Shown: piece after piece, positions 8,391 to 16,062 of the stretch | How positions within the stretch are numbered: position 1 is the first letter of the stretch | How the letters are laid out: each line of letters begins with the position of its first letter | Origin: Aedoeadaptatus ivorii | GTDB taxonomy: Bacteria > Bacillota > Clostridia > Tissierellales > Peptoniphilaceae | Assembly: GCF_900638585.1 (NCBI RefSeq) | Contig: NZ_LR134523.1 | Span: forward strand, 460,001 to 524,000 | Reading direction: 5' to 3' | DNA length: 64,000 nucleotides | The notes under the pieces: model-generated | What the model was told of the DNA's origin: nothing | The model's database searches: none | What the model saw: the letters and a program-made list of their open reading frames with translations, nothing else | Program-made: the position numbers and the translations under genes

Positions 8391-8648
8391 ATGAAAGTCA
8401 ATGTTTGCGTAGGTGCTCGTTGCACCATGATGGGATCCAGCAATATGCTCGATGCGCTGGAAAACCTTCAAAAGCGGTATTTTGAAGAGGGAGAACTGGA
8501 AATCACCCATACCAACTGCTTGAATGTATGTAAGGAGCAAGGTACGGAGAATACGCCGGTGGTCGAAATCGACGGCGAACGCATCACCTCCGCCGCGCCC
8601 CAAGAAGTTTGTGAACGCATTTTAAAGCTTGCGGGAAAGATTGACTAA
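8391..8648 (+). CDS. Thioredoxin-like [2Fe-2S] ferredoxin-domain protein (NuoE/HydA-subunit-like)
   Basis: An 85-residue protein consisting of just the thioredoxin-like ferredoxin fold found at the C-terminus of NuoE. Four cysteines, C6-x4-C11 and C43-x3-C47, are placed to hold one [2Fe-2S] cluster. The start at 8391 has AAGGAG five bases upstream. The [FeFe] hydrogenase large subunit begins 12 bases after its stop, so it is probably an electron-transfer partner of that enzyme. The NuoF-like flavoprotein that would complete an NADH-linked hydrogenase is not adjacent, so the partner feeding electrons is unknown. Confidence 0.85.
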   Translation: MKVNVCVGARCTMMGSSNMLDALENLQKRYFEEGELEITHTNCLNVCKEQGTENTPVVEIDGERITSAAPQEVCERILKLAGKID

Positions 8649-8660
8649 TAGGAGGGAAAT

Positions 8661-10172
8661 GTGAAAGAGAGTTATGTAAGTGTCATGAGTCTGCGCCGCC
8701 GCGTCTTTGCCGAGGTGGCCAGAATGGCTTTTACGGACAGACCCATCGAAGAGCTGGAAACTGCTGGATATCGGCTTTTTCCCGGTCAACCGGAAAACGA
8801 TCGCCAGGACATATTCCGTCAACGCGCCATCGCCGAAGAGATGATTCGGCTGGCCATGGGCATGGGGTTGAGAGATTACGGCGAATACATACCCGTCACC
8901 GACGGATTCGACAAGGTGGACGTAGACACCTCGATCTTCGAGACGCCCTTGGTCGATGTGATCAAATTCGCCTGTGAAGCCTGCCCCACCCGTGCCTTTG
9001 TGGTCACCGACAACTGCCGCAGATGTATGGCGCATCCCTGTACCAATGTCTGCCCGGTCAATGCCGTCAGCATCGGCAAGCACGGCGCGATTATCGACAA
9101 AGAAAAATGCGTCCGCTGCGGCCGCTGCAAAAACGCCTGCCCCTATAACGCCATCGTCGAATACGACCGCCCCTGTGCCTCGGTATGCGGGGTGGACGCC
9201 ATCGAAAGCGACGAATTGGACCGCGCCATTATCAACCACGACAAATGCGTCGGCTGCGGTCGCTGCGTGACCGAATGCCCCTGGGGCGCCATTGGCGATA
9301 AGACCATGATCTATCAGCTCGCCAAGGCATTAAAGAGCAAAAAACGCATCTACGCCATCCCCGCGCCGAGCTATATCGGCCAGTTCGGCGAATCCACCAC
9401 CCCCGCACAAGTTCGCGCGGCCATGAAACAATTGGGATTCGAGGATATGGTAGAGGTCGGATTGGGAGCGGATTACACCACCCTGCACGAAGCCAAGGAA
9501 TATCTGGAGCGCGTGCCCGAAAAGATTCCCTTTATGGGGACCAGCTGCTGCCACTCCTGGACGCTTTTGATCGACTACCGCTTCCCGGAACTCAAGGACT
9601 ATGTATCCGACTCCGGCTCGCCCATGCGCTATACCGCAGAACACATTAAGAAGGACGATCCCGAGGCCATGGTCTGCTTCGTCGGTCCCTGTACCTCCAA
9701 AAAGGTAGAGGCCGTCTCCGGCGATGTAAAGGAATATGTCGACTTCGTCATCACCTTTGAAGAGCTGATGGGCATGTTTGTCGCCATGGATATCGAGCCC
9801 GCTGAAATGGAAGTCACCGCCGAAGAAGAAGAGTCCTCTTCCTCCGCGCGGGGTTATGCCATCGCCGGCGGCGTCGCCGCAGCGGTCAAGGAAGTGGCGG
9901 AAAAGATCGATCCGGATCGCGACATTCAAATCGAAGGCGCCAATTCCCTGAAAGAGTGCATCAAGATGCTACAAATGGCAAAAGCCGGCCGAAAAGAGGG
10001 CCACCTGCTGGAAGGTATGGCCTGCGAAGGCGGATGTATCGCCGGTATGGGCACCATTGCCGCCACCAACCGCGTGCGCAAGTCCGTACAAAGCTATATG
10101 AAAGAGTCTGAATACAAGACGCCCTTGGAAAACAAGCTCGTCGACGACAGCCTCAAGGACTTTAGCAAATAA
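8661..10172 (+). CDS. [FeFe] hydrogenase catalytic subunit, short group-B-like form
   Basis: A 503-residue enzyme with GTG start and GGAGG five bases upstream. It interconverts protons and H2. The N-terminal half has ferredoxin-type cysteines: C119/C122/C127/C131, C150/C153/C156/C160 and C196/C199/C202/C206, with an extra C172/C176 pair. The H-cluster motifs follow: L1 TSCCHSW (294-300), L2 GPCTSKKVEA (342-351) and L3 EGMACEGGCIAG (451-462). TSCCxxW instead of TSCMPxW is characteristic of group B enzymes. A Ser/Glu-rich insert lies near 385-396. Maturation proteins are at 57.4-61.0 kb. A strong terminator follows. Confidence 0.93.
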   Translation: MKESYVSVMSLRRRVFAEVARMAFTDRPIEELETAGYRLFPGQPENDRQDIFRQRAIAEEMIRLAMGMGLRDYGEYIPVTDGFDKVDVDTSIFETPLVDVIKFACEACPTRAFVVTDNCRRCMAHPCTNVCPVNAVSIGKHGAIIDKEKCVRCGRCKNACPYNAIVEYDRPCASVCGVDAIESDELDRAIINHDKCVGCGRCVTECPWGAIGDKTMIYQLAKALKSKKRIYAIPAPSYIGQFGESTTPAQVRAAMKQLGFEDMVEVGLGADYTTLHEAKEYLERVPEKIPFMGTSCCHSWTLLIDYRFPELKDYVSDSGSPMRYTAEHIKKDDPEAMVCFVGPCTSKKVEAVSGDVKEYVDFVITFEELMGMFVAMDIEPAEMEVTAEEEESSSSARGYAIAGGVAAAVKEVAEKIDPDRDIQIEGANSLKECIKMLQMAKAGRKEGHLLEGMACEGGCIAGMGTIAATNRVRKSVQSYMKESEYKTPLENKLVDDSLKDFSK

Positions 10173-10185
10173 AGCGAAAACATCC

Positions 10186-10228
10186 AAAAATGAGTAAGTA
10201 CGAAATTCCGTACTTACTCATTTTTTTT
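10186..10228 (+). terminator. Strong bidirectional terminator between hydrogenase gene and HEPN/nuclease gene
   Basis: A perfect 17-bp stem (AAAAATGAGTAAGTACG and its complement) with a six-base loop is flanked by A5 and T8 runs, so it works from both sides. The TGA stop of the minus-strand gene lies inside the stem. Confidence 0.93.
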
Positions 10229-11192
10229 GGGAGCGCGCCTCGCCGTTGCCCTTCGCCATCTCGCGGCGGATGCGGCCGAGTACGTCGTCTTTTGCCATCA
10301 AAGATTTCAGATTGTCCCGGTCCAAGAGAAAGATCTTTTCTCGGCGCAGCGTCGCCTTTGCTCGCGAGTCCAAGACGGCGGAGTCCATCAAGAGCACCTT
10401 CTCTTCTTTTACCGAGACGGGGAAGTGGGAGAGAATGCCTTCTAAATGTTCGGGACCGGCGATCCCCTCGAAGTCGATCTTTTTAATCTCGACGGCATAC
10501 ACCACGCCGTCTTTTTGCATGGAAAAATCGAAGGGGAGCGCGGGATTTTTGACGTCGGTCTCGAGGATTTCGTATCCGCATTTTGCAAACGCTACCTGGG
10601 CGAGCTTTTCGTGGGTGAGCTCCTGCTCCAAGAGCGCGAGCGTCTGTACCAAGTGGAGCGGATCGAGTTTGATAATGGCGGTACAGCCATAGGTTTCATT
10701 TTCTTTGGGGATGTGGCGCACGTCGAAGGCCATAATGCGATCGTCGATCACCGTAAAAAAACCGTGGGCGATGGCGTTTCGCATATGCCGGACCAACGCC
10801 GAGGTCTTGGTCTCGTTGTCGCCGGTGGTGAGGATGATCTTTTGGCAATTGGTGCAGATCTTTTCCATATAGTAGTCGACGATGTCGTCGTCGATGTATT
10901 CCAGCACCAGCACGTCTTCCTTTCTGAGATGCAGGGTATCGACAATCATGCTGAAGCTAAAGTCTTCGTAGAGCTTTTCTTCGATCAGAATATTCGATGC
11001 CGATTGAAACGAATTGATATTCGGCACATACCACAACAGATACTCCAGCGCCTCGGTGATCTCCGGGGCGAGGGGCAAGGGCCGGGGCCGATGTAAAAGA
11101 GAGTAGGGGCGGGCGTTGTCCGCGTCGCAGTCGTATTGAAATGTACGAAAAGACGGCAAGTGGCCGTTTCGTTTGCCTTTGGTTCGATTCAT
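10218..11192 (-). CDS. HEPN-like plus PD-(D/E)xK nuclease-like protein, possible defence or RNA/DNA nuclease
   Basis: A 324-residue protein I cannot match to a named family. The middle has R138-N-A-I-A-H143, an Rx4H motif embedded in LVRHMRNAIAHGFF, as in HEPN ribonucleases. The C-terminal third has D222 followed by 12 residues and E235-I-K237 (FDFSMQKDGVVYAVEIKK), the D-x12-ExK layout of Mrr-like PD-(D/E)xK nucleases, then predicted alternating strands and helices (KVLLMDSAVLD, KIFLLDRDNLKSLM). A CTNC pair is at 113-116. The N-terminus is basic. It is a single gene with its own promoter, divergent from rplM. Nuclease activity is inference. Confidence 0.65.
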   Translation of the reverse strand: MNRTKGKRNGHLPSFRTFQYDCDADNARPYSLLHRPRPLPLAPEITEALEYLLWYVPNINSFQSASNILIEEKLYEDFSFSMIVDTLHLRKEDVLVLEYIDDDIVDYYMEKICTNCQKIILTTGDNETKTSALVRHMRNAIAHGFFTVIDDRIMAFDVRHIPKENETYGCTAIIKLDPLHLVQTLALLEQELTHEKLAQVAFAKCGYEILETDVKNPALPFDFSMQKDGVVYAVEIKKIDFEGIAGPEHLEGILSHFPVSVKEEKVLLMDSAVLDSRAKATLRREKIFLLDRDNLKSLMAKDDVLGRIRREMAKGNGEARSQKK

Positions 11193-11223
11193 GATGCACT
11201 CGCTTTCTATGGTCTATATAGCC

Positions 11224-11253
11224 TTTATACCGAAACGCGGACGAATCTAACAA
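11224..11253 (-). promoter_or_regulatory. Promoter of the HEPN/nuclease-like gene
   Basis: On the minus strand TTGTTA and TATAAA are 18 bases apart, giving a leader of about 25 nt to the ATG at 11192. Confidence 0.55.
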
Positions 11254-11288
11254 AAGGGCGTAGAATTGCGGTTTTATGCGGATTTTTC

Positions 11289-11317
11289 TTGACAAGGACC
11301 CAAAATTCAGCTACAAT
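11289..11317 (+). promoter_or_regulatory. Promoter of rplM-rpsI
   Basis: A consensus -35 TTGACA and -10 TACAAT are separated by 17 bases, about 70 bases before the rplM start. The leader of roughly 60 nt may carry an L13 autoregulatory structure, but I could not recognise one. Confidence 0.85.
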
Positions 11318-11386
11318 AATTGCTAGTGTTTTAAAGCCCCGGAAACTTTTGAACATTCGTCTCTTTGATATAGCAGGAGGTCATCC

Positions 11387-11815
11387 ATGAAGACAACTAT
11401 GGCGAAAGCCAATGAAGTAGATAGAAAATGGTACGTCATCGACGCCGAAGGCAAGGTCCTCGGTCGTCTGGCAACCGAAATCGCTAACATCCTTCGCGGC
11501 AAGAACAAGCCCATCTATACCCCGCACGTGGACACGGGAGATTTCGTAATCGTCATCAATGCGGAAAAGATTAAGATGACGGGCAACAAATGGAACGACA
11601 AGGTATACGACTACCACACCGGTTATCCGGGCGGACGTCGTGAAGTCGCTTACAGCGAAATCCGCGAAAAGCACCCCGAGCGCGTGATCGAATACGCGGT
11701 GAAGGGCATGCTTCCCAAGAGCCGCTTGGGCCGCTCCATGTTCCGCAAACTGAAGGTCTATGCGGGCAACGAGCATCCCCACGCAGCACAACAGCCGGAA
11801 GCATACGAAGTATAA
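11387..11815 (+). CDS. rplM: 50S ribosomal protein L13
   Basis: A 142-residue ribosomal protein with a perfect AGGAGGT before the ATG. Landmarks are [19 protein letters not shown], the [19 protein letters not shown] segment and [23 protein letters not shown]13 is an early assembly protein of the large subunit. An alternative start four codons in (M-A-K-A-N) is possible, but the ribosome binding site spacing favours 11387. It is followed 16 bases later by rpsI, the near-universal pairing. Confidence 0.97.
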   Translation: MKTTMAKANEVDRKWYVIDAEGKVLGRLATEIANILRGKNKPIYTPHVDTGDFVIVINAEKIKMTGNKWNDKVYDYHTGYPGGRREVAYSEIREKHPERVIEYAVKGMLPKSRLGRSMFRKLKVYAGNEHPHAAQQPEAYEV

Positions 11816-11831
11816 GGGAAGGGTGATTTAG

Positions 11832-12221
11832 ATGGCAGAACAATACAGAGCAACAGGTAGAAGAAAGACGTCCGTAGCCCAAGTGCGTCTCCTTTCCGGT
11901 AGCGGAAAGTTCATCGTCAACGGTCGCGACATCCAAGATTTCTTCGGATTCGAAACCTTGCGCATCGTCGCAAAATCTCCCCTGGAGATCACCGAAACCG
12001 AAGGCAACTATGATGTCATCGTCCGCGTAAAAGGCGGCGGCTATACGGGACAAGCCGGTGCCATTCGTCAAGGCATTGCAAGAGCGTTGGTCGAAGCGGA
12101 CGGCGAATTGCGCCCCATCCTCAAAAAAGCGGGCTTCTTGACCCGTGACCCGAGAATGAAGGAACGTAAAAAATACGGCTTCAAAAAAGCGAGAAAGTCT
12201 CCCCAATTCTCCAAGCGTTAA
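11832..12221 (+). CDS. rpsI: 30S ribosomal protein S9
   Basis: A 129-residue protein with N-terminal [16 protein letters not shown] and the highly basic C-terminus ending [12 protein letters not shown], whose last residues reach the ribosomal P site. [14 protein letters not shown] and the [15 protein letters not shown] segment confirm the family. It is the second and last gene of the rplM operon and is closed by a strong terminator. Confidence 0.97.
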   Translation: MAEQYRATGRRKTSVAQVRLLSGSGKFIVNGRDIQDFFGFETLRIVAKSPLEITETEGNYDVIVRVKGGGYTGQAGAIRQGIARALVEADGELRPILKKAGFLTRDPRMKERKKYGFKKARKSPQFSKR

Positions 12222-12227
12222 GATTAC

Positions 12228-12262
12228 AAAAAACCCGCATACATCGCGTATGCGGGTTTTGT
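12228..12262 (+). terminator. Terminator of rplM-rpsI
   Basis: A 13-bp stem, AAAACCCGCATAC with its complement around the ATCGC loop, ends in TTTT. Confidence 0.9.
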
Positions 12263-12274
12263 TATGCCGAAAAA

Positions 12275-12318
12275 CAGCGCCCCCGAAACGGTATAGAGCC
12301 GGTACGGGGGCGTTTTTT
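12275..12318 (-). terminator. Terminator of the sigma/anti-sigma operon (bidirectional)
   Basis: CGCCCCCG and CGGGGGCG form an 8-bp GC stem with an inner ACCGG/CCGGT-like pairing. On the minus strand it is followed by CTGTTTTT; on the plus strand by seven T, so it can stop both directions. Confidence 0.75.
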
Positions 12319-12338
12319 TGCTGTGCAAATCGATTTGG

Positions 12339-13202
12339 CTACTCGAGGGGCCGAAGGTCCCGGTAGATGGCGAGGAGCTCGCCCTTGTCGGCGTCTTTTG
12401 CCGTCACACCCAAGAGAATGCCGTCTCGTTCGGCGTAGAGGCTCGATCCCTGCACAATCACTCGAATGCCGTCGATGATGTGGGTTTCGATGGGTTCCTC
12501 GCCGCCGATTTCATAGCCGGCGCCGGGGATGTCGCGCCGCTGGTCGATATAGATCTCCTTGCCGTCTTTCGTCTTATAGTGAAAGGCGACGTAGTCGGTT
12601 TTTGTATCGTCTGTCGCGTATACGTCGGCATACTCATAGGGGTAGCGCTCTGATAAGACCAGGGGCGTAAAAGTCAGTCGATCGGCCACGGAAGGGATCG
12701 GTTCATAGACGCTGAAGTCGATGTCGTCGGTCTCTTCTTCTAAGACGAATGTCGCCTGGCCGGTTGCATCGTCGAACTCGATGTGTTCGATCTCTTTTCC
12801 CTCTCGGGTAAAGAGCGGTTCCATTTTATCGAGGACCGTCGCATCGGTAATTTCGCGGCCGTCCCGGTCGTAGAGCTTACCCTTTAAGGTTTCGGGCAGG
12901 GTTCTCTTCGACAGATGCGCGTTCGCCTTTTCCTCGTGGACGACGATACGGTTCGTGGGCGTTGCCACCTGCCGTATCGTCTCAACGATGCTTTCTCCGA
13001 AGCCCGTAAAGGGTAAGGTAAAGACCAAGAGCGCGGCGGCGGCCGCAATGGCGGGTGTTGTGCGGCGCCGCGCCCGGTTTCTTATGCGGCGGCGTACCGC
13101 TTCTTTGTCCCGTGCATCGGGCGCATAGAGGGTTTTTAATTGCGCGGTCCACTCTTCTTCCGCCCGAAAATTCGAAGACTGCAAATCTTTAGGATTCTTC
13201 AT
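12339..13202 (-). CDS. Putative anti-sigma / DUF4367-like membrane protein
   Basis: A 287-residue protein with a cytoplasmic N-terminus (about 1-48, rich in Arg near 37-47), one membrane helix (about 49-70) and a large outside domain. The C-terminal part (ETHIIDGIRVIVQGSSLYAERDG...AIYRDL) resembles DUF4367, a domain common in proteins encoded with ECF sigma factors. Its start overlaps the sigma gene by 14 bases, so it is the likely negative regulator or sensor for that sigma factor. No zinc-binding HxxxCxxC anti-sigma motif is visible, so the way it would hold the sigma is unknown. Confidence 0.78.
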   Translation of the reverse strand: MKNPKDLQSSNFRAEEEWTAQLKTLYAPDARDKEAVRRRIRNRARRRTTPAIAAAAALLVFTLPFTGFGESIVETIRQVATPTNRIVVHEEKANAHLSKRTLPETLKGKLYDRDGREITDATVLDKMEPLFTREGKEIEHIEFDDATGQATFVLEEETDDIDFSVYEPIPSVADRLTFTPLVLSERYPYEYADVYATDDTKTDYVAFHYKTKDGKEIYIDQRRDIPGAGYEIGGEEPIETHIIDGIRVIVQGSSLYAERDGILLGVTAKDADKGELLAIYRDLRPLE

Positions 13203-13740
13203 AATATGCCTCCATCTCGCGTTGAATTTTTTTCAAAAGTCGGTGCAGTAGGACGCCCACATGGTTCGGCGTCAGCGCCATCAACGCCGCAATGTCCGCG
13301 TTGGAAAGCTCTGCGGCGAATTTATAGCTCAGGAGCAGTTGATCCCGCTCGCTTTGGCGTCGAATGATCTTTCGCAAATGCTCGTGTTCTTCCGCTCGCT
13401 CGATCCGATCTTCCACCCGTTCCTCGGACGGGAGAATGTGGATCAGATTTTCCAGCGGCAGCCACTTTCTGCGAGCCTGTCTTCGATAGTAGTCGTATAG
13501 GGTGTTTCTCGCGATGGAAAAAATCCAAACCTCAAAGCGGCCTTTTGCCGCATCGTATGCGGAGAAATTCGTATATACTTTTTGAAAGATATCTGCGGTT
13601 ACATCCCGCACCGATTCTCTATCCGCCAAGCGGTAGGCGACGAATCGAAAGATCCGATCGAAATACGCTTCGTAGATCTCCTCGAAATTCGCCGTCTCCT
13701 CCCAAGCGGAAACGGAATCGATTCTTTCCGTTCTTTCCAA
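13189..13740 (-). CDS. ECF-type RNA polymerase sigma factor
   Basis: A 183-residue sigma factor. I place the start at the TTG at 13740, eight bases after AAGGAGG; the GTG at 13749 sits on top of that site and is unlikely. Region 2 spans FDRIFRFVAYRLADRESVRDVTAD with WIFSIARNTLYDYYRR, and region 4 spans ELSNADIAALMALTPNHVGVLLHRLLKK. It lacks region 3, as expected for group 4 sigma factors. The 3' end overlaps the anti-sigma-like gene. The stimulus cannot be read from the sequence. Confidence 0.9.
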   Translation of the reverse strand: MERTERIDSVSAWEETANFEEIYEAYFDRIFRFVAYRLADRESVRDVTADIFQKVYTNFSAYDAAKGRFEVWIFSIARNTLYDYYRRQARRKWLPLENLIHILPSEERVEDRIERAEEHEHLRKIIRRQSERDQLLLSYKFAAELSNADIAALMALTPNHVGVLLHRLLKKIQREMEAYYEES

Positions 13741-13812
13741 TAGGCTCACCTCCTTGGCGCCGTATCTTTCATAGAGTAAATACGCAGGTAGGGCTAAAAT
13801 ATTACAAAGAAA

Positions 13813-14688
13813 TCAAAAAAAGTTTCCGCGCGTATCGCAATCCCCGTATTGCACGTAATGGGAAAAGAGAATGCGGCGGTGGTCTTCGGTGGCCGTATCG
13901 CGATAGGGATAGGCTTGCAGCGCGCCTTCTTCATAGCCGACATGGGTGAGGATGCCTTGTTTTACCACAAAGTGCCGGTTTCCCGCCGGCGTCGGTTCGC
14001 AGAGGACATGTGTATCCGAAAGAAAGGCGTCGTAGAGGAAGAGATTGCGGCCGAGGCGGCTCGCCTGGCGATGCATCACCTCCAGCGTCTCGGCCCGCTC
14101 GAAGTACAGTGCCGCGACGGATTTCTTCTGGAGCGTTCGGATCGCATCGAGAAAGGCGGAAAACGCCGCTTCGTCGGAAAAGATCGCCGCAAGCCGCGCC
14201 TCGGTCTGCGCCGCCTCCGCCGCCGTAAGCCGGAGGGGCAGGGGATGATAGGCGAGGGGGCCGTCGAAGGGAAAGAGATGGCGAAGAGACAAAAAGAATT
14301 CCCGTAGAAAGGATTCTTTTTGCACCGGGCCGAATCCGCCGGGGGCGAGGCGATACAATAAGGGCGCTCTTCGATCCGGCACAAAGCGAACGGCGCGTAT
14401 CTCGCGCTTTAATATACGGTTATAGGGCGGTTGAAGGCGCTTGATCTCGCGTTCTTCGGCGAGCATGGCCTCGAGATGAGAGGGGGTGTATTCGATGCCC
14501 ACGGCGTCGATCCGCGCCACCATGTGGCGGATCTTGGGGGCGTGATGGGATCCTCCGAAATATTGGCGCACGCGATGTCTCAGTTGCTTGCTTTTTCCCA
14601 CATAGAGGAGCGCGCCGCGGTCGTACATTTTGTAAATGCCCGGCCTGGGCTCGATACGGGAAAGTTCCGATAATTGCAATAGTTCCAT
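13813..14688 (-). CDS. GIY-YIG nuclease, UvrC/Cho-like
   Basis: A 291-residue protein. The N-terminal GIY-YIG domain (about 10-95) shows PGIYKMYD and LLYVGKSKQLRHRVRQYF, with EAMLAEEREIKRLQPPYN, matching the N-terminal nuclease half of UvrC. The rest is shorter than UvrC: no RNase H-like C-terminal nuclease or (HhH)2 is visible. That makes it similar to Cho, an auxiliary excinuclease that makes the 3' incision. The stop is about 70 bases before the sigma gene, so the two could share a transcript. Whether it needs UvrAB is inference. Confidence 0.82.
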   Translation of the reverse strand: MELLQLSELSRIEPRPGIYKMYDRGALLYVGKSKQLRHRVRQYFGGSHHAPKIRHMVARIDAVGIEYTPSHLEAMLAEEREIKRLQPPYNRILKREIRAVRFVPDRRAPLLYRLAPGGFGPVQKESFLREFFLSLRHLFPFDGPLAYHPLPLRLTAAEAAQTEARLAAIFSDEAAFSAFLDAIRTLQKKSVAALYFERAETLEVMHRQASRLGRNLFLYDAFLSDTHVLCEPTPAGNRHFVVKQGILTHVGYEEGALQAYPYRDTATEDHRRILFSHYVQYGDCDTRGNFF

Positions 14689-14728
14689 ACCGTTATCCTA
14701 CGCCGATTGACAGAGATACACAAGGGGG

Positions 14729-14757
14729 TTTACAAGAAAGGGAGTCCGTGGTATATT
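14729..14757 (+). promoter_or_regulatory. Promoter of the riboflavin operon
   Basis: TTTACA and TATATT are exactly 17 bases apart, with an extended TGG before the -10. Transcription would begin about 27 bases before the FMN aptamer. Confidence 0.75.
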
Positions 14758-14789
14758 ATTAAAAGGAAAACATTTCCTAACTGCATAGA

Positions 14790-14900
14790 AGTTCTTCAGG
14801 GCGAGGCGCAATTCCTCACCGGTGGTCACAGTCCACGACTCGAAAGATTGAATCGGTGTAATTCCGATACCGACGGTATAGTCCGGATGGGAGAAGAATC
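14790..14900 (+). ncRNA. FMN riboswitch (RFN element)
   Basis: The conserved RFN blocks appear in order: TTCTTCAGGGCGAGGCGCAA, TTCCTCACCGGTGGT, CAGTCCACGA, the GGTGTAATTCCGATACCGAC block, GGTATAGTCCGGATGGGAG, and GAGAAGAA closing P1 against TTCTTC. It binds FMN and turns off ribDEBA-H. The 3' strand TCCGGATGG (14882-14890) is exactly complementary to CCATCCGGA (14935-14943) in the downstream terminator, giving a clear antiterminator alternative. Confidence 0.97.
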
Positions 14901-14936
14901 ATAGGCAATACTTGTATTGCCCTGAATTTGCGTACC

Positions 14937-14964
14937 ATCCGGAGCCCCGTGCTCCGGATTTTTT
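14937..14964 (+). terminator. FMN-responsive attenuator terminator
   Basis: ATCCGGAGC and GCTCCGGAT form a 9-bp stem with loop CCCGT and a run of T. When FMN is bound this hairpin forms and stops transcription 12 bases before ribD; without FMN its left arm pairs with 14882-14890. A smaller GGCAATAC/GTATTGCC hairpin lies between (14904-14921). Confidence 0.92.
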
Positions 14965-14976
14965 ATGGGAGGCAAT

Positions 14977-16062
14977 ATGGACGAACGTTTTATACAGAGA
15001 ACCCTGGCGCTTGCGGCGAAGGGAAGGGGACATACAAAGACCAATCCCATGGTCGGCGCGGTCCTGGTACGGGACGGGCGGATTCTCGCAGAGGGCTATC
15101 ACCGCGCCTACGGGGCGGAACACGCCGAAGTGGACTGCCTACGGCGAGCCAAGGAAGATCCCGCCGGCGCCACGCTCTATGTGAATCTGGAGCCCTGTTC
15201 GCACCACGGCAAGACGCCCCCTTGTGTCGACGCCATTGTGCGGGCAAAGATCGCCCGGGTCGTCGTGGGGATGGAGGATCCGAACCCGAAGGTGGCGGGT
15301 GGCGGCATCGCCCGGCTCCGCCAAAGCGGCGTCGAGGTAACCACGGGCGTACTGGAAGCGGAATGTGCGCATCTAAACCGCGCCTTTATTACGGGCATTA
15401 CAAAACATAGGCCCTACATACTCGCCAAGTACGCCGCCACCGTCGACGGGAGAATCGCCACCCGAAGCGGCGAGAGCCAATGGATCACCGGCGAAGCGGC
15501 CCGCAAAGACGGCCACCGGCTTCGCGGCGAAGTCGATGGAATTCTCGTGGGAACCCGCACGGCGCTCTTAGACGACCCGCGTCTTACCAACCGAAGCGGC
15601 GAAGGCAAACAGCCCGTCCGCATCGTCTTGGACCGAATGGGACGACTGGACGCGGGGGCAAAGCTCTTCGACGGCGAGATCGAAACGGTGGTCTACACCG
15701 CCCGCATGGACCGAAAAAAAGCGGATCGCCTTGCCGAGCAGGGCGTAGCGGTGGTCTTTACTGAAGAGCGCGACGGCGTACTCGATACCGCTTCGTTTCT
15801 CGAAGATCTCTACGACCGGGGCGTCGGTACCCTCTTGGTCGAAGGAGGCGGGACGCTCCACGGCAGCATGATCAAAGACGATTTCGTCGACGAATTCGTC
15901 CTCTATCTCGCCCCGACCTTACTGGGCGGCGGCAGAGAGGCCGTACGCGGCGAGGGCGTCGAGTTTTTGAAGGACCGCAGAGAATATGTCTTTACGGAAG
16001 TGGAGCGCTGCGGTTCGGACCTCAAGATACGCGGGGTGAGAGCTTGTTTACAGGAATCGTAG
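14977..16062 (+). CDS. ribD: Bifunctional diaminohydroxyphosphoribosylaminopyrimidine deaminase / 5-amino-6-(5-phosphoribosylamino)uracil reductase
   Basis: A 361-residue enzyme performing steps two and three of riboflavin synthesis. The N-terminal cytidine-deaminase-like domain (about 1-145) has the zinc motifs HAEVDCL and PCSHHGKTPPC; the C-terminal NADPH reductase domain has KYAATVDGRIAT, WITG and a LVEGGGTLHGS segment. The start at 14977 follows GGGAGG by four bases; the in-frame ATG at 14965 overlaps that site. It is the first gene after the FMN riboswitch. Confidence 0.96.
   Translation: MDERFIQRTLALAAKGRGHTKTNPMVGAVLVRDGRILAEGYHRAYGAEHAEVDCLRRAKEDPAGATLYVNLEPCSHHGKTPPCVDAIVRAKIARVVVGMEDPNPKVAGGGIARLRQSGVEVTTGVLEAECAHLNRAFITGITKHRPYILAKYAATVDGRIATRSGESQWITGEAARKDGHRLRGEVDGILVGTRTALLDDPRLTNRSGEGKQPVRIVLDRMGRLDAGAKLFDGEIETVVYTARMDRKKADRLAEQGVAVVFTEERDGVLDTASFLEDLYDRGVGTLLVEGGGTLHGSMIKDDFVDEFVLYLAPTLLGGGREAVRGEGVEFLKDRREYVFTEVERCGSDLKIRGVRACLQES

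Noticed and set aside
11318-11386. L13 leader RNA before rplM
   Set aside because: The leader is short and I could not draw a conserved structure or match it to the known motif; left as unassigned.
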